Shown piece by piece: positions 16,871 to 26,438 of a DNA stretch of 64,000 nucleotides. A model generated the notes under the pieces. That model was not told the origin of the DNA and ran no database searches. It saw nothing but the letters and a program-made list of their open reading frames with translations. The position numbers were made by a program, and so were the translations under genes. Origin of the DNA: RGIG5612 sp963589005 (GTDB lineage Bacteria > Bacillota > Clostridia > Lachnospirales > Lachnospiraceae). The DNA lies in the NCBI GenBank assembly GCA_963589005.1, contig CAVAJR010000004.1, positions 1 through 64,000 on the forward strand, in the 5' to 3' direction. How positions within the stretch are numbered: the first letter of the stretch is position 1; every line of letters begins with the position of its first letter.

Positions 16871-18118
16871 ATGAATAATACCAAAAGTAATTTTGGCAAA
16901 TGGGGATGGTCAATGATCATCTATTGTGCCATCAGTTACTACATCGCAGCTGTACTGTCTACTGATACACTCAACTGGTTTCCTAGTGCATTCGCTTCAT
17001 TAAGAGGCTGGGGCGACAATTTTGTTAACCTGTGCAATACCATGTCCGGTATCGGCGGATGGATCAGCGTTGTTGCTGCTATTGTATTCAGTATTATGGC
17101 TGCAAAAAAGGGAAGCCGCTTCATGGCAGTTTTAGGAAATATTATCTGCGGTATAATCTGCATTATATTTGCACTTACCACAAATATGACTGTATTTCTT
17201 ATTATGATCGTTCTGTTAACCTTCGTTGCAGGCAACATCCAGCTTAATGTTGTTCCTAATAACATTATGAACATCTGGTTCCCGCATAAGAAGGGTCTGG
17301 CTCTTGGCTGGGCTTCCATGGGTCTTCCTATCTGTACAGCAACCATTGTTCTTATCTTAAGTGCTATTGGCAATCCTCAGACAGCATATATCATTATCGG
17401 TATTGTTTGCTTTGTATTTGCCGGAGTATCTATCTTCTGGGCTAAGAACACACCTGAGGAGGTTGGTGCAACACCTGATAATGAGCCGATCAATCACGAG
17501 GAGGCTGAAAGATTAATGAAACAGCAGGAGGCTGCTGCAGCTAAAATGACATTAAAGGTCATCGCAAAGGACAGAAATACATGGCTTATCGGCTTTGGTC
17601 ACGGTTTCTTATGGATGACAACTCTGGGACTCGTATCCAACTTCGTTACAAAATTATGCATGGTAGGCATTGAATCCGGACTTGCTATTAAGATGCTTAC
17701 GGTAGCAGCTATCGTCGGCATCATCGGAAGCTATATCTGGGGACTCCTGGATCAGAAATTCGGAACCAAGAATGCTTCCCTTATCTATGCCGTATGGTAT
17801 GTGGTAGCTCTTCTTCTTATGATCTTCCAGGATGGCTCAATGTTAATGCTCTATCTTGTAACCTTCTTCGTCGGATTTGGTATCGGCGGTATCGGTAACC
17901 TTATTCCGTCAATTATCGGAACATGCTTCGGAAGATTCGGATTTATCCAGGCTAACCGCATCATCGCTCCTATCAACACTGCAGTTCGTTCTACAGCCTT
18001 CGTTGTAATCGGTCTGGTTGGCGTTGCTAATATCAATACAGCATATTATGTATTCTTGGCTTGCTCAGTAGTTGCGATCATTCTCATTGCATTTATCAAG
18101 CCTAAGAAATATGAATAA
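16871..18118 (+). CDS. MFS transporter, oxalate/formate antiporter-like
   Basis: The 415-residue protein has twelve hydrophobic segments and the look of the OFA branch of the major facilitator superfamily: FPHKKGLALGWASMGLP matches the loop after helix 4, and a cytoplasmic loop rich in Glu/Gln/Ala (about 195-222) divides the halves. OFA carriers exchange small organic or aromatic acids. AGGAGGG precedes the ATG. It is divergent from the LysR gene, so uptake or export of the substrate or product of the PhlG-like hydrolase is the best guess. A strong terminator follows. Confidence 0.88.
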   Translation: MNNTKSNFGKWGWSMIIYCAISYYIAAVLSTDTLNWFPSAFASLRGWGDNFVNLCNTMSGIGGWISVVAAIVFSIMAAKKGSRFMAVLGNIICGIICIIFALTTNMTVFLIMIVLLTFVAGNIQLNVVPNNIMNIWFPHKKGLALGWASMGLPICTATIVLILSAIGNPQTAYIIIGIVCFVFAGVSIFWAKNTPEEVGATPDNEPINHEEAERLMKQQEAAAAKMTLKVIAKDRNTWLIGFGHGFLWMTTLGLVSNFVTKLCMVGIESGLAIKMLTVAAIVGIIGSYIWGLLDQKFGTKNASLIYAVWYVVALLLMIFQDGSMLMLYLVTFFVGFGIGGIGNLIPSIIGTCFGRFGFIQANRIIAPINTAVRSTAFVVIGLVGVANINTAYYVFLACSVVAIILIAFIKPKKYE

Positions 18119-18164
18119 TCAGCAAACAATGTTTTCACTTCATAAGTGCAACATATAACACCTG

Positions 18165-18230
18165 AAAATCCCCGCAATTTATTAGTCTATCCTCTCCCAT
18201 GACGATAAATATGCGGGGATTTTTTTAATT
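18165..18230 (+). terminator. Intrinsic terminator of the MFS gene
   Basis: AAATCCCCGCA (18166-18176) and TGCGGGGATTT (18212-18222) form a perfect stem followed by TTTTT. The loop is about 35 bases. It lies about 50 bases past the stop codon. The remaining 200 bases to the next start hold no recognised gene. Confidence 0.85.
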
Positions 18231-18429
18231 CAGCATATCTTTGTGTCATTTTTCAGGTCATTTAACGGCCTAATAATTAAGTTGTATTCGTTATCGGTAA
18301 GTGCAAGGTGGTATCTAATATTTTGCTATGAATTTCATTTTCTATTGTAAGTTTATTATCCTTATGCTAATATCGCAGAGGTATTTTAAACACCTAGCAA
18401 ATATTTATTTGCCACTCAAGGAGGTTTTT

Positions 18430-19272
18430 ATGTCATTCTCAGCACCTGTATATAGCAAACAGATCATCAGCGAACGTCTCAAAGAACTATTATCCTCAAG
18501 GCTTAGGGCGTTTAACGAAGCTCATCCCTACGAAAAAAAGCTTACTCAGAAGGATTACATCAGTAATGTACTGGGATTGAATCCTGAACGTGTCAGGTCG
18601 TATACTAAAGGTGAACGTTCTAATGTTATACCTCTTGATGTGGCGTGCGATCTGTGCAGCAAATTAGGATGTACGATCAATTATCTTCTCGGCGAAGATG
18701 ACATTAGTTCTGATTCGTGCATAAGCGAAAAAACCGGCTTGTCAGAAGACGCAGTAAAGCGACTGGCTGCAGCTAATAGCAGCAACGTGACCGCCGACAA
18801 TATATCTGACAGGATCAATGAACTTTATGAAAAAATAACCGATGAAGAGGATGAATCTGCTCTGTCTGACCTTTATGATGAGATTGCTGACCTGGAAGAA
18901 CAGATGCCTGAAACAGATATTCTGCCTTCAATAATTGACAGAATTATCCGTATGACATCGTTTCCATATATCGTAAGTGAATATTTAAACAGCTTAGAAC
19001 CGTCCATCATATCCGCCGGCAAAAAGAATAGCTTTCAGAATTCCAGCAGTGAGCTCTTCTCTTCCAACAGCCTTACAGTATCAACGGATTCAGACAGATC
19101 ATCAGTTTATATAACAGGCTTTGGCAAGGAATTTTATGTAAACAATAATATTCTGATAAATTCCGAAATCATTAAACAGGCTCTTATCAAGAAGATGCAG
19201 CAAGAACTGGATCGTGAATTGAAATCTGCACGTGAACGATCATTAAAATCACTGTTCGATGGAGAAGTATAA
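18430..19272 (+). CDS. XRE-like helix-turn-helix regulator
   Basis: The 280-residue protein starts at the ATG with AAGGAGG six bases upstream; the longer frame is not supported. The N-terminal 85 residues contain a Cro/CI-type DNA-binding unit (KKLTQKDYISNVLGLNPERV then SYTKGERSNVIPLDVACDLC and INYLLGEDD). The rest, about 195 residues, is helical, acidic in the middle (coiled-coil-like DEEDESALSDLYDEIADLEEQ), and was not matched to any family. It stands alone between the MFS gene and tRNA-Pro. The target genes are unknown. Confidence 0.7.
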   Translation: MSFSAPVYSKQIISERLKELLSSRLRAFNEAHPYEKKLTQKDYISNVLGLNPERVRSYTKGERSNVIPLDVACDLCSKLGCTINYLLGEDDISSDSCISEKTGLSEDAVKRLAAANSSNVTADNISDRINELYEKITDEEDESALSDLYDEIADLEEQMPETDILPSIIDRIIRMTSFPYIVSEYLNSLEPSIISAGKKNSFQNSSSELFSSNSLTVSTDSDRSSVYITGFGKEFYVNNNILINSEIIKQALIKKMQQELDRELKSARERSLKSLFDGEV

Positions 19273-19437
19273 ATTGCCAGTGTCGCGAAAGTAAATTTAG
19301 CACAGGTGGTCGGCAATTGCTGCAGCAATTTGGCAGCCGGCACATGAGATAAAAGTAAATATTACCGCTATTCCTGTGTTTGTAATTTCTTATATTCAGC
19401 TGCTTTATGGTTCAGCGAAAAAAACATGACATACAAT

Positions 19438-19476
19438 AAAAAAGCCGGAAATGCTGAATCAGCTTTCTCGACTTTC
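19438..19476 (-). terminator. Probable terminator of tRNA-Pro
   Basis: On the minus strand a GAAAGCTG-ATT-CAGC-TTTC stem-loop with one bulge leads into GGCTTTTTTATTG, directly after the tRNA 3' end. Confidence 0.6.
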
Positions 19477-19481
19477 TAAAA

Positions 19482-19555
19482 TCGGTGTGACGGGATTCGA
19501 ACCCACGGCCTCTGCGTCCCGAACGCAGCGCTCTACCAAACTGAGCCACACACCG
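19482..19555 (-). tRNA. tRNA-Pro, anticodon CGG
   Basis: The minus strand has acceptor CGGTGTG/CACACCG with discriminator A, D arm GGCTCAGTTTGGTAGAGC, anticodon arm CTGCG-TTCGGGA-CGCAG with CGG at 34-36, and T arm GGTTCGAATCC. It reads CCG proline codons. The CCA end is not encoded. Length is 74 bases. Confidence 0.97.
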
Positions 19556-19615
19556 ACAGCCTCGTTATTATACCACAATCCAATCGTATTTCAAGTATGA
19601 GATGTATCATTTATG

Positions 19616-22063
19616 TTATTTCTCTATTCTTGGAATTACTATGCGAAGCATGATAAATTCAACGGCAAAAAATATTGCTGCAGCCAGAAGTATTATTTCA
19701 AACATATGACCTGTTATTAATACTATTGAAAACAATTTCGGAAAAAGTATGACTGTCAGGAATGCAACAGCCGTTATAAAAATAACCAGTCCTATCTTCC
19801 ATATATTTACCCTTCCGCATATATTAAATACCGTACAGATGCCTAATAACATCATAAGATAAGTGGCAGCTGTGGACAACTGCTCACTGCCTGCATGCGT
19901 GATATTTTTAAGAGCAAAAGCAGCTATAGCCAATGTAACAGCTTCCAGTATTCCCACTGGTATCGCTGACATAAATACATTTTTCAGAAAACTGCCGCTT
20001 ATTCGCCTTACATCCGGTTCTAAAGCAAGCAAAAACGATGGGATGCCTATTGTAACAGCACCAATCAATGTAACCTGTATATTCTCAAATGGATATGCTA
20101 TTCGTGAAAACAGCATGAATATGAAGGAGAATATAAATGCATAAGTCGTCTTGGTCAGATACAATGCTGCTGATCGCTGCAAGTTATTGATCGACTTGCG
20201 TCCCTCTGCAACAACCAAAGGAAGAGAAGAAAAATCCGAATCCAACAATATCAGATTTGCCACATTTCTGGCCGCATCCGCACCTGACTGCATGGCAATC
20301 GAGCAGTCCGCTTCTTTAAGCGCCAATACATCATTTGCCCCATCTCCTGTCATGGCAACTGTATGTCCTGCACCTTGAAGCACTTTAACAAACCGGCGTT
20401 TCTGATCTGGTGTAACCCTGCCGAATATATTATATTTCTTTACTGCTTCTGCAATATCTTCATTAGTTTTCAGAGTTGATGCATCAAGCCATTTATCCGA
20501 GCCCTCAAGTCCGGCTTCTGCAGCAATCGTCGATACTGTCTGCGGATTATCTCCTGATATAACCTTAATGCCCACTCCTTCTTTTCTGAAATCAGCCAGC
20601 ACTGCCTTGGCAGATGCTCTTACCCTGTCAGCTATAACAATTAACATTAATGCCCTTATATCTGACGGAGGCGCAGACACTTTTCCATCTGTGTTTTCTA
20701 CAATTTCATCGCTATGGGCAAATAATACTACTCTTTTTCCCTGTTTTGCATATTCCTGTATTTTATCACTCACATACCTTAACTTGTCTCCTAATATGCG
20801 TTCCGGAGCTCCAAGTATATATGAACCCTGTCCTCTGATTGAGACAAGGCTCCATTTTCTGTCTGATGAAAATGGTATTGTGGCAACTGCCTCTTCTGCA
20901 TCATTATTACAATTAATATTATGATCAACTATTTCCTTGCTGTATGAATTATGATGCCTGTTTTCGTTAATATAATTCCTTATGGCCGTTATGGTTGGAT
21001 TCTCGTCCTTAATTGTATCTGCGAAGATTTCCAGATGTTCCATAACGTCGGTATTCTCCTCTTGAAGTTTTATAAGCTTCTCCACCTTCATTTTGCCTTC
21101 CGTTATGGTTCCGGTTTTATCTAACAAAAGCATATCAACACGTGCCAGGTTCTCAACACAATACAAATCCTGCACAAGTGTCTTATGCCTGGATAATCTG
21201 ACAACGCTTACAGCCAGCACTACACTTACCAACAAAACAAGTCCGCCTGGGATCATTGAGGATATTGCTGCAACAGTCTTGATCATTGCTGACGAGAAAT
21301 CAAGGGAATTTCTAAAGAAGTTATTCCATATAACCAGCGCCGCCAGCGGAATTATACATATGGTAATAACCTTCACTATCGTATTAACAGATTTCATTAT
21401 CACAGATTCAGGTTTTTTATAATTTCTTACATTTGCTGTGATCTTATTTACATAATTATCAAGTCCTATATGTTCAACCTCTGCCATAACCTGTCCGGAT
21501 ACAACAAATGAGCCTGACAATATATGATCTCCCACACTTTTGCTTATCGGCTCACTCTCTCCCGTAAGAAGGCTTTCATTCACCTGGCACTGTCCGTCAA
21601 TAATTACTGCATCAGCGCATATCCTGTGACCTGCCTGAAGTCGCATGATCTCGCCAAGCACAATATCCTTAACCTGTATCTCCCGGATAATCCCATCCCT
21701 CAAGGCATATGCCTTAGGTGCTGTCATAATGGAGAGCTTATCGATAGTTTTCTTGGCTCTTATCTCTTGGAATGAACCTATAGCAAAATTCCATATTACA
21801 ACGAGAAAAAACAGGGCATTCTTCAATGACCCCGATAATATAATACATATAAGAAGAACAACATTAATCAGGTTAAATAAAGAAAGCAAATTATCAAGAA
21901 TAATTTGCTTATACGTCTTAGTCTTTATATTTATTTCGCCGTTAACAAGACCCTGAGAGATCTTTTCATTTACCTGTTCCGTTGTAAGCCCTGTTTTAAT
22001 TTTAGAACTTTTATCCATTTTTATCATGTAATATTGAGATTTTGCTGCACCGTCGCGCTTCAT
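19616..22063 (-). CDS. P-type (E1-E2) cation-transporting ATPase, CtpE-like
   Basis: The 815-residue membrane protein shows all P-type ATPase marks: LTGESEP in the actuator domain, the phosphorylation motif LLDKTGTITEG, a nucleotide-binding domain, and MTGDGANDVLALKEADCSIAM in the hinge. About eight to ten membrane helices are visible, with no N-terminal metal-binding CXXC domain, so it is not a heavy-metal type. The closest group in memory is the CtpE-like branch linked to calcium, which is inference. The first ATG has AAGGA almost touching it and later ATGs have no site, so the start is uncertain by up to 15 codons. The upstream CBS-domain gene ends 70 bases away on the same strand. Confidence 0.87.
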   Translation of the reverse strand: MKRDGAAKSQYYMIKMDKSSKIKTGLTTEQVNEKISQGLVNGEINIKTKTYKQIILDNLLSLFNLINVVLLICIILSGSLKNALFFLVVIWNFAIGSFQEIRAKKTIDKLSIMTAPKAYALRDGIIREIQVKDIVLGEIMRLQAGHRICADAVIIDGQCQVNESLLTGESEPISKSVGDHILSGSFVVSGQVMAEVEHIGLDNYVNKITANVRNYKKPESVIMKSVNTIVKVITICIIPLAALVIWNNFFRNSLDFSSAMIKTVAAISSMIPGGLVLLVSVVLAVSVVRLSRHKTLVQDLYCVENLARVDMLLLDKTGTITEGKMKVEKLIKLQEENTDVMEHLEIFADTIKDENPTITAIRNYINENRHHNSYSKEIVDHNINCNNDAEEAVATIPFSSDRKWSLVSIRGQGSYILGAPERILGDKLRYVSDKIQEYAKQGKRVVLFAHSDEIVENTDGKVSAPPSDIRALMLIVIADRVRASAKAVLADFRKEGVGIKVISGDNPQTVSTIAAEAGLEGSDKWLDASTLKTNEDIAEAVKKYNIFGRVTPDQKRRFVKVLQGAGHTVAMTGDGANDVLALKEADCSIAMQSGADAARNVANLILLDSDFSSLPLVVAEGRKSINNLQRSAALYLTKTTYAFIFSFIFMLFSRIAYPFENIQVTLIGAVTIGIPSFLLALEPDVRRISGSFLKNVFMSAIPVGILEAVTLAIAAFALKNITHAGSEQLSTAATYLMMLLGICTVFNICGRVNIWKIGLVIFITAVAFLTVILFPKLFSIVLITGHMFEIILLAAAIFFAVEFIMLRIVIPRIEK

Positions 22064-22133
22064 TCCTTACAGTTATCCGGAATTTATTTTGAATTGCGCA
22101 GCTAAGACTTGCTTATTGTGCAGCATCCATTCA

Positions 22134-23405
22134 CTACTGTTCCTGCTCCTGTTCAGGCAGAACCTTTATTCTAACCTGCTCAATCTTAGGTCCGTCGACC
22201 TTCTCAACCGTAAGAAGGATTCCATCAACAGTTACTGTATCGCCTTCTTCCGGAAGTCTGTCCAGTTTTTCTATGATCAGTCCTCCGATGGAATCATATG
22301 CCTCTGACTGAAGGTCCGTTCCTATCTTAGCATTCAGATCAGACAAGCTGGATGAGCCATGCATAACATACTCATCAGTTCCTTCCTTGATGAATTCATC
22401 CTCCTCGTCTTCATCATATTCATCACGGATATCTCCGACTATTTCCTCCAGAAGATCTTCCATGGTAATTATTCCCACTGTGACTCCATACTCATCCATG
22501 ACTGCCATCATATTAGTATGTTTTTTCTTCATTTCAAGGAAGAGCTCTGCCAAATGTTTCTGTTCAAACGTATATGGAAGTTCACGCATAATATCTGATA
22601 TATTGAATTTATTCAATTTCTTCTGAGGCATGAAGATAAAGTCCTTGAGATTAACCATGCCTATGAAGCTGCTTTCGTCTTCACTGAAAACGGGAATTCT
22701 TGTATAAAGATTCTCTGCAAATATTTTCTTTAAATCTTCATATGATGAATTCACCTTAATAGATGTAACATTTACTATCGGCACCATAGCCTCTCTTGCT
22801 ATAGTATCCGTGAAATCGAATACATTATTTATAATATCCTTTTCGCCGCTCTCAATAACGCCCTCTTCCTCTGACACCTCGACAATTGACCTGATCTCGT
22901 TTTCTGTATAAGACTCTGTTTTGCCGTTCTTATCAACTCCCAACAACTTAATCACCCCATTGGCGAGAAAATTAATTGCAGCCGCTATAGGTGTGAAAAT
23001 TATCATCAGAATACGAATATACGGAGCAAATTTAAGGGCAATCTTACTGCTATTATATGTTGATATAGTCTTAGGCGTAATCTCGCCAAAAACCAGCACA
23101 AGCAGCGTCAGCACGCCTGTGCCTATACTTACGGCCCAGCTGCCTATTGCATTTTGTACAAAAACAGTCGCCAGTGATGAAGCACCCAGATTAACGATGT
23201 TATTGCATATAAGAATAACACTTAACATCTTATCTCTGTTGGATAAGACCTTTTCCAGGATCTGGGCATTCCTCTGATGCTCTTCAATCATAGATCTCAG
23301 CTTGTGAGGGCTGATGGTTATAAGCGCTGTTTCTGATGCAGAAAAAAACGCTGACAGCATGAGTAAGATTATTATAATTACAATATATAAAATGTCAGAT
23401 AGCAT
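22134..23405 (-). CDS. CNNM/CorC-type membrane protein with CBS pair
   Basis: The 423-residue protein has an N-terminal DUF21 membrane region (SAFFSASETALITIS, then three or four helices to about 150), a CBS-domain pair (about 205-325, with 'MVNLKDFIF' and 'GIITMEDLLEEIVGDIRDE') and a C-terminal CorC/HlyC domain. Bacterial relatives affect magnesium or cobalt efflux; the old name hemolysin is not informative. It probably shares a transcript with the P-type ATPase downstream, so both may handle divalent cations. The ribosome site is weak. Confidence 0.88.
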   Translation of the reverse strand: MLSDILYIVIIIILLMLSAFFSASETALITISPHKLRSMIEEHQRNAQILEKVLSNRDKMLSVILICNNIVNLGASSLATVFVQNAIGSWAVSIGTGVLTLLVLVFGEITPKTISTYNSSKIALKFAPYIRILMIIFTPIAAAINFLANGVIKLLGVDKNGKTESYTENEIRSIVEVSEEEGVIESGEKDIINNVFDFTDTIAREAMVPIVNVTSIKVNSSYEDLKKIFAENLYTRIPVFSEDESSFIGMVNLKDFIFMPQKKLNKFNISDIMRELPYTFEQKHLAELFLEMKKKHTNMMAVMDEYGVTVGIITMEDLLEEIVGDIRDEYDEDEEDEFIKEGTDEYVMHGSSSLSDLNAKIGTDLQSEAYDSIGGLIIEKLDRLPEEGDTVTVDGILLTVEKVDGPKIEQVRIKVLPEQEQEQ

Positions 23406-23454
23406 TATTCAAAATTTCCGATAGCAAAATTAATTTCAAAAGTATCGTCACATT

Positions 23455-23555
23455 GCCCGCATGCCGCAAACTTGACAGTCATTGTGAAAGCACAATCGGC
23501 TCAGCGGTTTTCAGGCAATGGCTGCTTGCCGAGATTCATGGCAAGCAGCCATTGC
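23455..23555 (+). repeat. ERIC-like intergenic palindrome, copy B
   Basis: In the gap after leuS, AGTCATTG (23477-23484) pairs with CAATGGCT (23516-23523), inside it GAAAGC pairs with GGTTTTC, and the loop contains CAATCGGCTCAG. A second perfect 16-bp stem GCAATGGCTGCTTGCC (23515-23530) with 23540-23555 competes with the first. From CAATC (23493) to TTCATGGCA (ending 23543) it aligns without gaps, over 51 bases, with the copies at 47.6 and 61.8 kb. The right-hand stem could also end leuS transcription, though no T tract follows. Confidence 0.7.
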
Positions 23556-23566
23556 TTAATTTAATA

Positions 23567-26002
23567 TTACTTCGCAACAATATTTATAATTCTTCCCGGA
23601 ACATAAATTTCCTTAACAATATTGCCGCTTAATTTATCGCCCAGCGCTGCCTTGCCTGCTGCAATAGCATCATCCTTAGAAGCATCTGCAGGGATCTTAA
23701 CTGTGCATTTAAGTTTACCATTTATCTGAACGCCAATCTCGATCTCGTCATCCTTGGTAAGTGCCTCGTCATATGTCGGCCAGCCGAATTTGCTGTCAAA
23801 TACAGTCTCCTCATGTCCATATGCCTGCCACATTTCCTCTGCAATATGAGGTGCGAACGGAGCAAGAAGTCTGATAACTGTTTCCATAGTCTCACGGTCA
23901 ATTCCGCCACTGGCCTTAGATATATCAACAAGCTTGTTGGTATACTCCATAAAACCGCTCACTACAGTATTAAGGCTGAAGGATTCCAGTCTCTTGGTAA
24001 TGTCGCATACCATCTTATTTCTTGTCTTGATCATCTCATCTGTTGCTTTAATATCAGCATCAGCATTGGCCATAATAAGCGAATACAGACGACATAAGAA
24101 TCGGTATACACCATCGATTCCCCTTTCATCCCAGATAGAATCCAGCTCAGGCGGTCCGATAAATAATTCATACAATCTCAACGCATCGCAGCCATAATCC
24201 CTTACCATATCATCAGGTGATACAATATTGCCTAATGATTTGCTCATCTTAGTTGCTGCTCCCGTGACTCTGTCACGACCACATACCATACCCTGGTTAA
24301 ACAATTTCTTAAATGGCTCATTAAAGTCAACAACTCCGATATCATTTAAGAATTTTGTATAAAATCTCGAATAAAGAAGGTGTAATACTGCGTGTTCTAC
24401 GCCGCCGATATACATATCTACCGGCAGATATTTGTCAGCCTTTTCACGATCTACAAGAGCTTCCTTATTATGAGGATCAACATATCTGAGGAAGTACCAG
24501 GAAGATCCGGCCCACTGCGGCATGGTATTTGTCTCACGTTTAGCAGGGGCACCGCAGCAAGGGCATGTGGTATTAACCCATTCATCAATAGCTGCAAGAG
24601 GTGATTCGCCTGTGCCTGTCGGCTGATAGCTCTCTACATCCGGAAGCAACAGCGGAAGCTGTTCCTCCGGAACAGGAACATTGCCGCATTTCGGGCAGTG
24701 CACGATAGGAATAGGCTCGCCCCAATATCTCTGGCGAGAAAATACCCAGTCACGAAGCTTGTAATTAACCTTCTTCTTACCGATTCCTCTCTTCTCTATC
24801 TCCTCAGGTGCGTTTTTCTTAAGTTCAGCGCTCTGCCTTCCTGTCCATTCTCCTGAATTAATAACTATACCAGAGGCTGCCGTATAAGCCGCCTCAGACA
24901 CATCCACATCCTCGCCATCCGGTGAAATAACAGGGATAATAGGAAGGTTAAACTTCTTCGCAAATGCATAATCACGATCATCGTGAGCCGGAACGCACAT
25001 AATGGCACCTGTACCATAATCAGCCAATACATAATCTGATAACCAGATCGGAACCTTCTCTCCGTTAATAGGATTGATAGCATAGCTTCCGGTAAATACG
25101 CCTGTCTTTTCCTTGTCAGCCATTCGGTCGATATTGGACTTCATGCTGGCCTCGTAGATATACCTTTCTACAATATCCTTATTTTCCTCAGTTGCAAGCT
25201 TCCTTGCAAGCTGGTGCTCCGGTGCCAGAACCATGAATGTAGCACCATAGAGAGTATCAGGCCTTGTTGTATATACAGTTATCTTATCTTCTTGTCCTTC
25301 AACGGTAAAGTCTACCTCTGCACCATAAGATCTGCCGATCCACTCGGTCTGCATCTTCTTTACCTTCTCCGGCCAATCCAACGTATCAAGATCATCAAGA
25401 AGTCTGTCAGCATATGCTGTGATCTTCAGCATCCACTGACGCAGATTTTTCTTGGTAACCTCACTGTGACAACGTTCACATTTGCCGTCAACGACCTCTT
25501 CATTGGCAAGTCCTGTCTTACATGACGGACACCAATTGATTGGCATCTCCTTTTCATAAGCCAGACCATGCTTAAACATCTGAACAAAAATCCACTGTGT
25601 CCATTTGTAGAATTCCGGATCTGTTGTATTAACCTCTCTGTCCCAGTCATACAGCGCTGAGATCTCATTAATCTGTTTCTTAATATTTGCAATATTTTCT
25701 GCTGTAGAGATGCTTGGATGAATTCCGTTTTTTATAGCATAATTCTCAGCCGGAAGTCCGAATGCATCCCATCCCATAGGATGAATTATGTAATGCCCCT
25801 GCATCAGCTTATATCTGCTCCATACATCACTTATTACATAACCTCTCCAGTGTCCGACATGAAGTCCGTGTCCTGAAGGATATGGGAACATATCCAGACA
25901 ATAATATTTAGGCTTTTTGCCGTCATCAACATTTACCGGGTTCTCCTGCCAGGCAATGTTCCATTTTTTTTCAATCTCCCTATGATTGTATGCTACTTTC
26001 AT
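23567..26002 (-). CDS. leuS: Leucyl-tRNA synthetase
   Basis: The 811-residue class I synthetase charges tRNA-Leu. The HIGH-type motif is PSGHGLHVGH and the KMSKS loop is ATKMSKSLGN. Zinc-type cysteine pairs (CPSC and CERC, CPKC and CPCC), the editing domain between them and the C-terminal anticodon-binding domain are in the standard order. The start chosen is the ATG with GGAGG five bases upstream, beginning MKVAYNHREIEKKW; 33 further in-frame codons upstream are not family-like. A promoter is seen about 130 bases upstream. No T-box leader was found. Confidence 0.98.
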   Translation of the reverse strand: MKVAYNHREIEKKWNIAWQENPVNVDDGKKPKYYCLDMFPYPSGHGLHVGHWRGYVISDVWSRYKLMQGHYIIHPMGWDAFGLPAENYAIKNGIHPSISTAENIANIKKQINEISALYDWDREVNTTDPEFYKWTQWIFVQMFKHGLAYEKEMPINWCPSCKTGLANEEVVDGKCERCHSEVTKKNLRQWMLKITAYADRLLDDLDTLDWPEKVKKMQTEWIGRSYGAEVDFTVEGQEDKITVYTTRPDTLYGATFMVLAPEHQLARKLATEENKDIVERYIYEASMKSNIDRMADKEKTGVFTGSYAINPINGEKVPIWLSDYVLADYGTGAIMCVPAHDDRDYAFAKKFNLPIIPVISPDGEDVDVSEAAYTAASGIVINSGEWTGRQSAELKKNAPEEIEKRGIGKKKVNYKLRDWVFSRQRYWGEPIPIVHCPKCGNVPVPEEQLPLLLPDVESYQPTGTGESPLAAIDEWVNTTCPCCGAPAKRETNTMPQWAGSSWYFLRYVDPHNKEALVDREKADKYLPVDMYIGGVEHAVLHLLYSRFYTKFLNDIGVVDFNEPFKKLFNQGMVCGRDRVTGAATKMSKSLGNIVSPDDMVRDYGCDALRLYELFIGPPELDSIWDERGIDGVYRFLCRLYSLIMANADADIKATDEMIKTRNKMVCDITKRLESFSLNTVVSGFMEYTNKLVDISKASGGIDRETMETVIRLLAPFAPHIAEEMWQAYGHEETVFDSKFGWPTYDEALTKDDEIEIGVQINGKLKCTVKIPADASKDDAIAAGKAALGDKLSGNIVKEIYVPGRIINIVAK

Positions 26003-26134
26003 TGATTCCTCCAATTTTATCTCAAAAGTCCCTGTCAGCATCTTCAAAAAGCTAACCCCGCTCACGCAGATAGCTGAATAAGACTCAAATTTATTACGCA
26101 TATACGCTTCTTCGAAATATTAACATTGACTGTT

Positions 26135-26163
26135 ATGATAACACGATTAGTGTGCAAATACAA
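26135..26163 (-). promoter_or_regulatory. Candidate leuS promoter
   Basis: On the minus strand TTGTAT (26158-26163) and TATCAT (26135-26140) are separated by 17 bases, a good sigma-A spacing. The leader of about 125 bases to the leuS start lacks the T-box core and has only a weak AGCTA/TTAGCT-type stem. From 26170 to 26320 no gene was seen. Confidence 0.5.
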
Positions 26164-26324
26164 CGCTTGTATAATGGAGCTTGCCGCTGTTTTCCGCAGC
26201 ATACTGCCATAACATTTTCCGCCGTAAGAACACGTACTCATTCAATGATACTTAAACCCCTGCCATGGCAATAAATGAACTGCTGCTAATGTATTGAGAC
26301 GATTATGCAGTAATAAACTGCTGC

Positions 26325-26362
26325 ATAAAAAAAGCTGCCTTACCTCGCAGCAAAACAGCTTT
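26325..26362 (-). terminator. Terminator of the secreted trigger-factor-like gene
   Basis: On the minus strand AAAGCTG (26356-26362) and CAGCTTT (26331-26337), with inner GC pairs, run directly into a TTTTTTT tract. The right arm, GTAAGGCAGCTTTT, is the same as that of the ilvE terminator near 32.36 kb. Confidence 0.85.
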
Positions 26363-26438
26363 ATACAGATTGTTTTCCTATTTCCGTTTATAATTCTGTC
26401 GATTATAAATCTCATTCATCACACTTAACGTAATTGTA

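Noticed and set aside
26165..26320. A further copy of the intergenic repeat
   Set aside because: Only CATGGCA and a few scattered bases match the consensus; no conserved loop was found.
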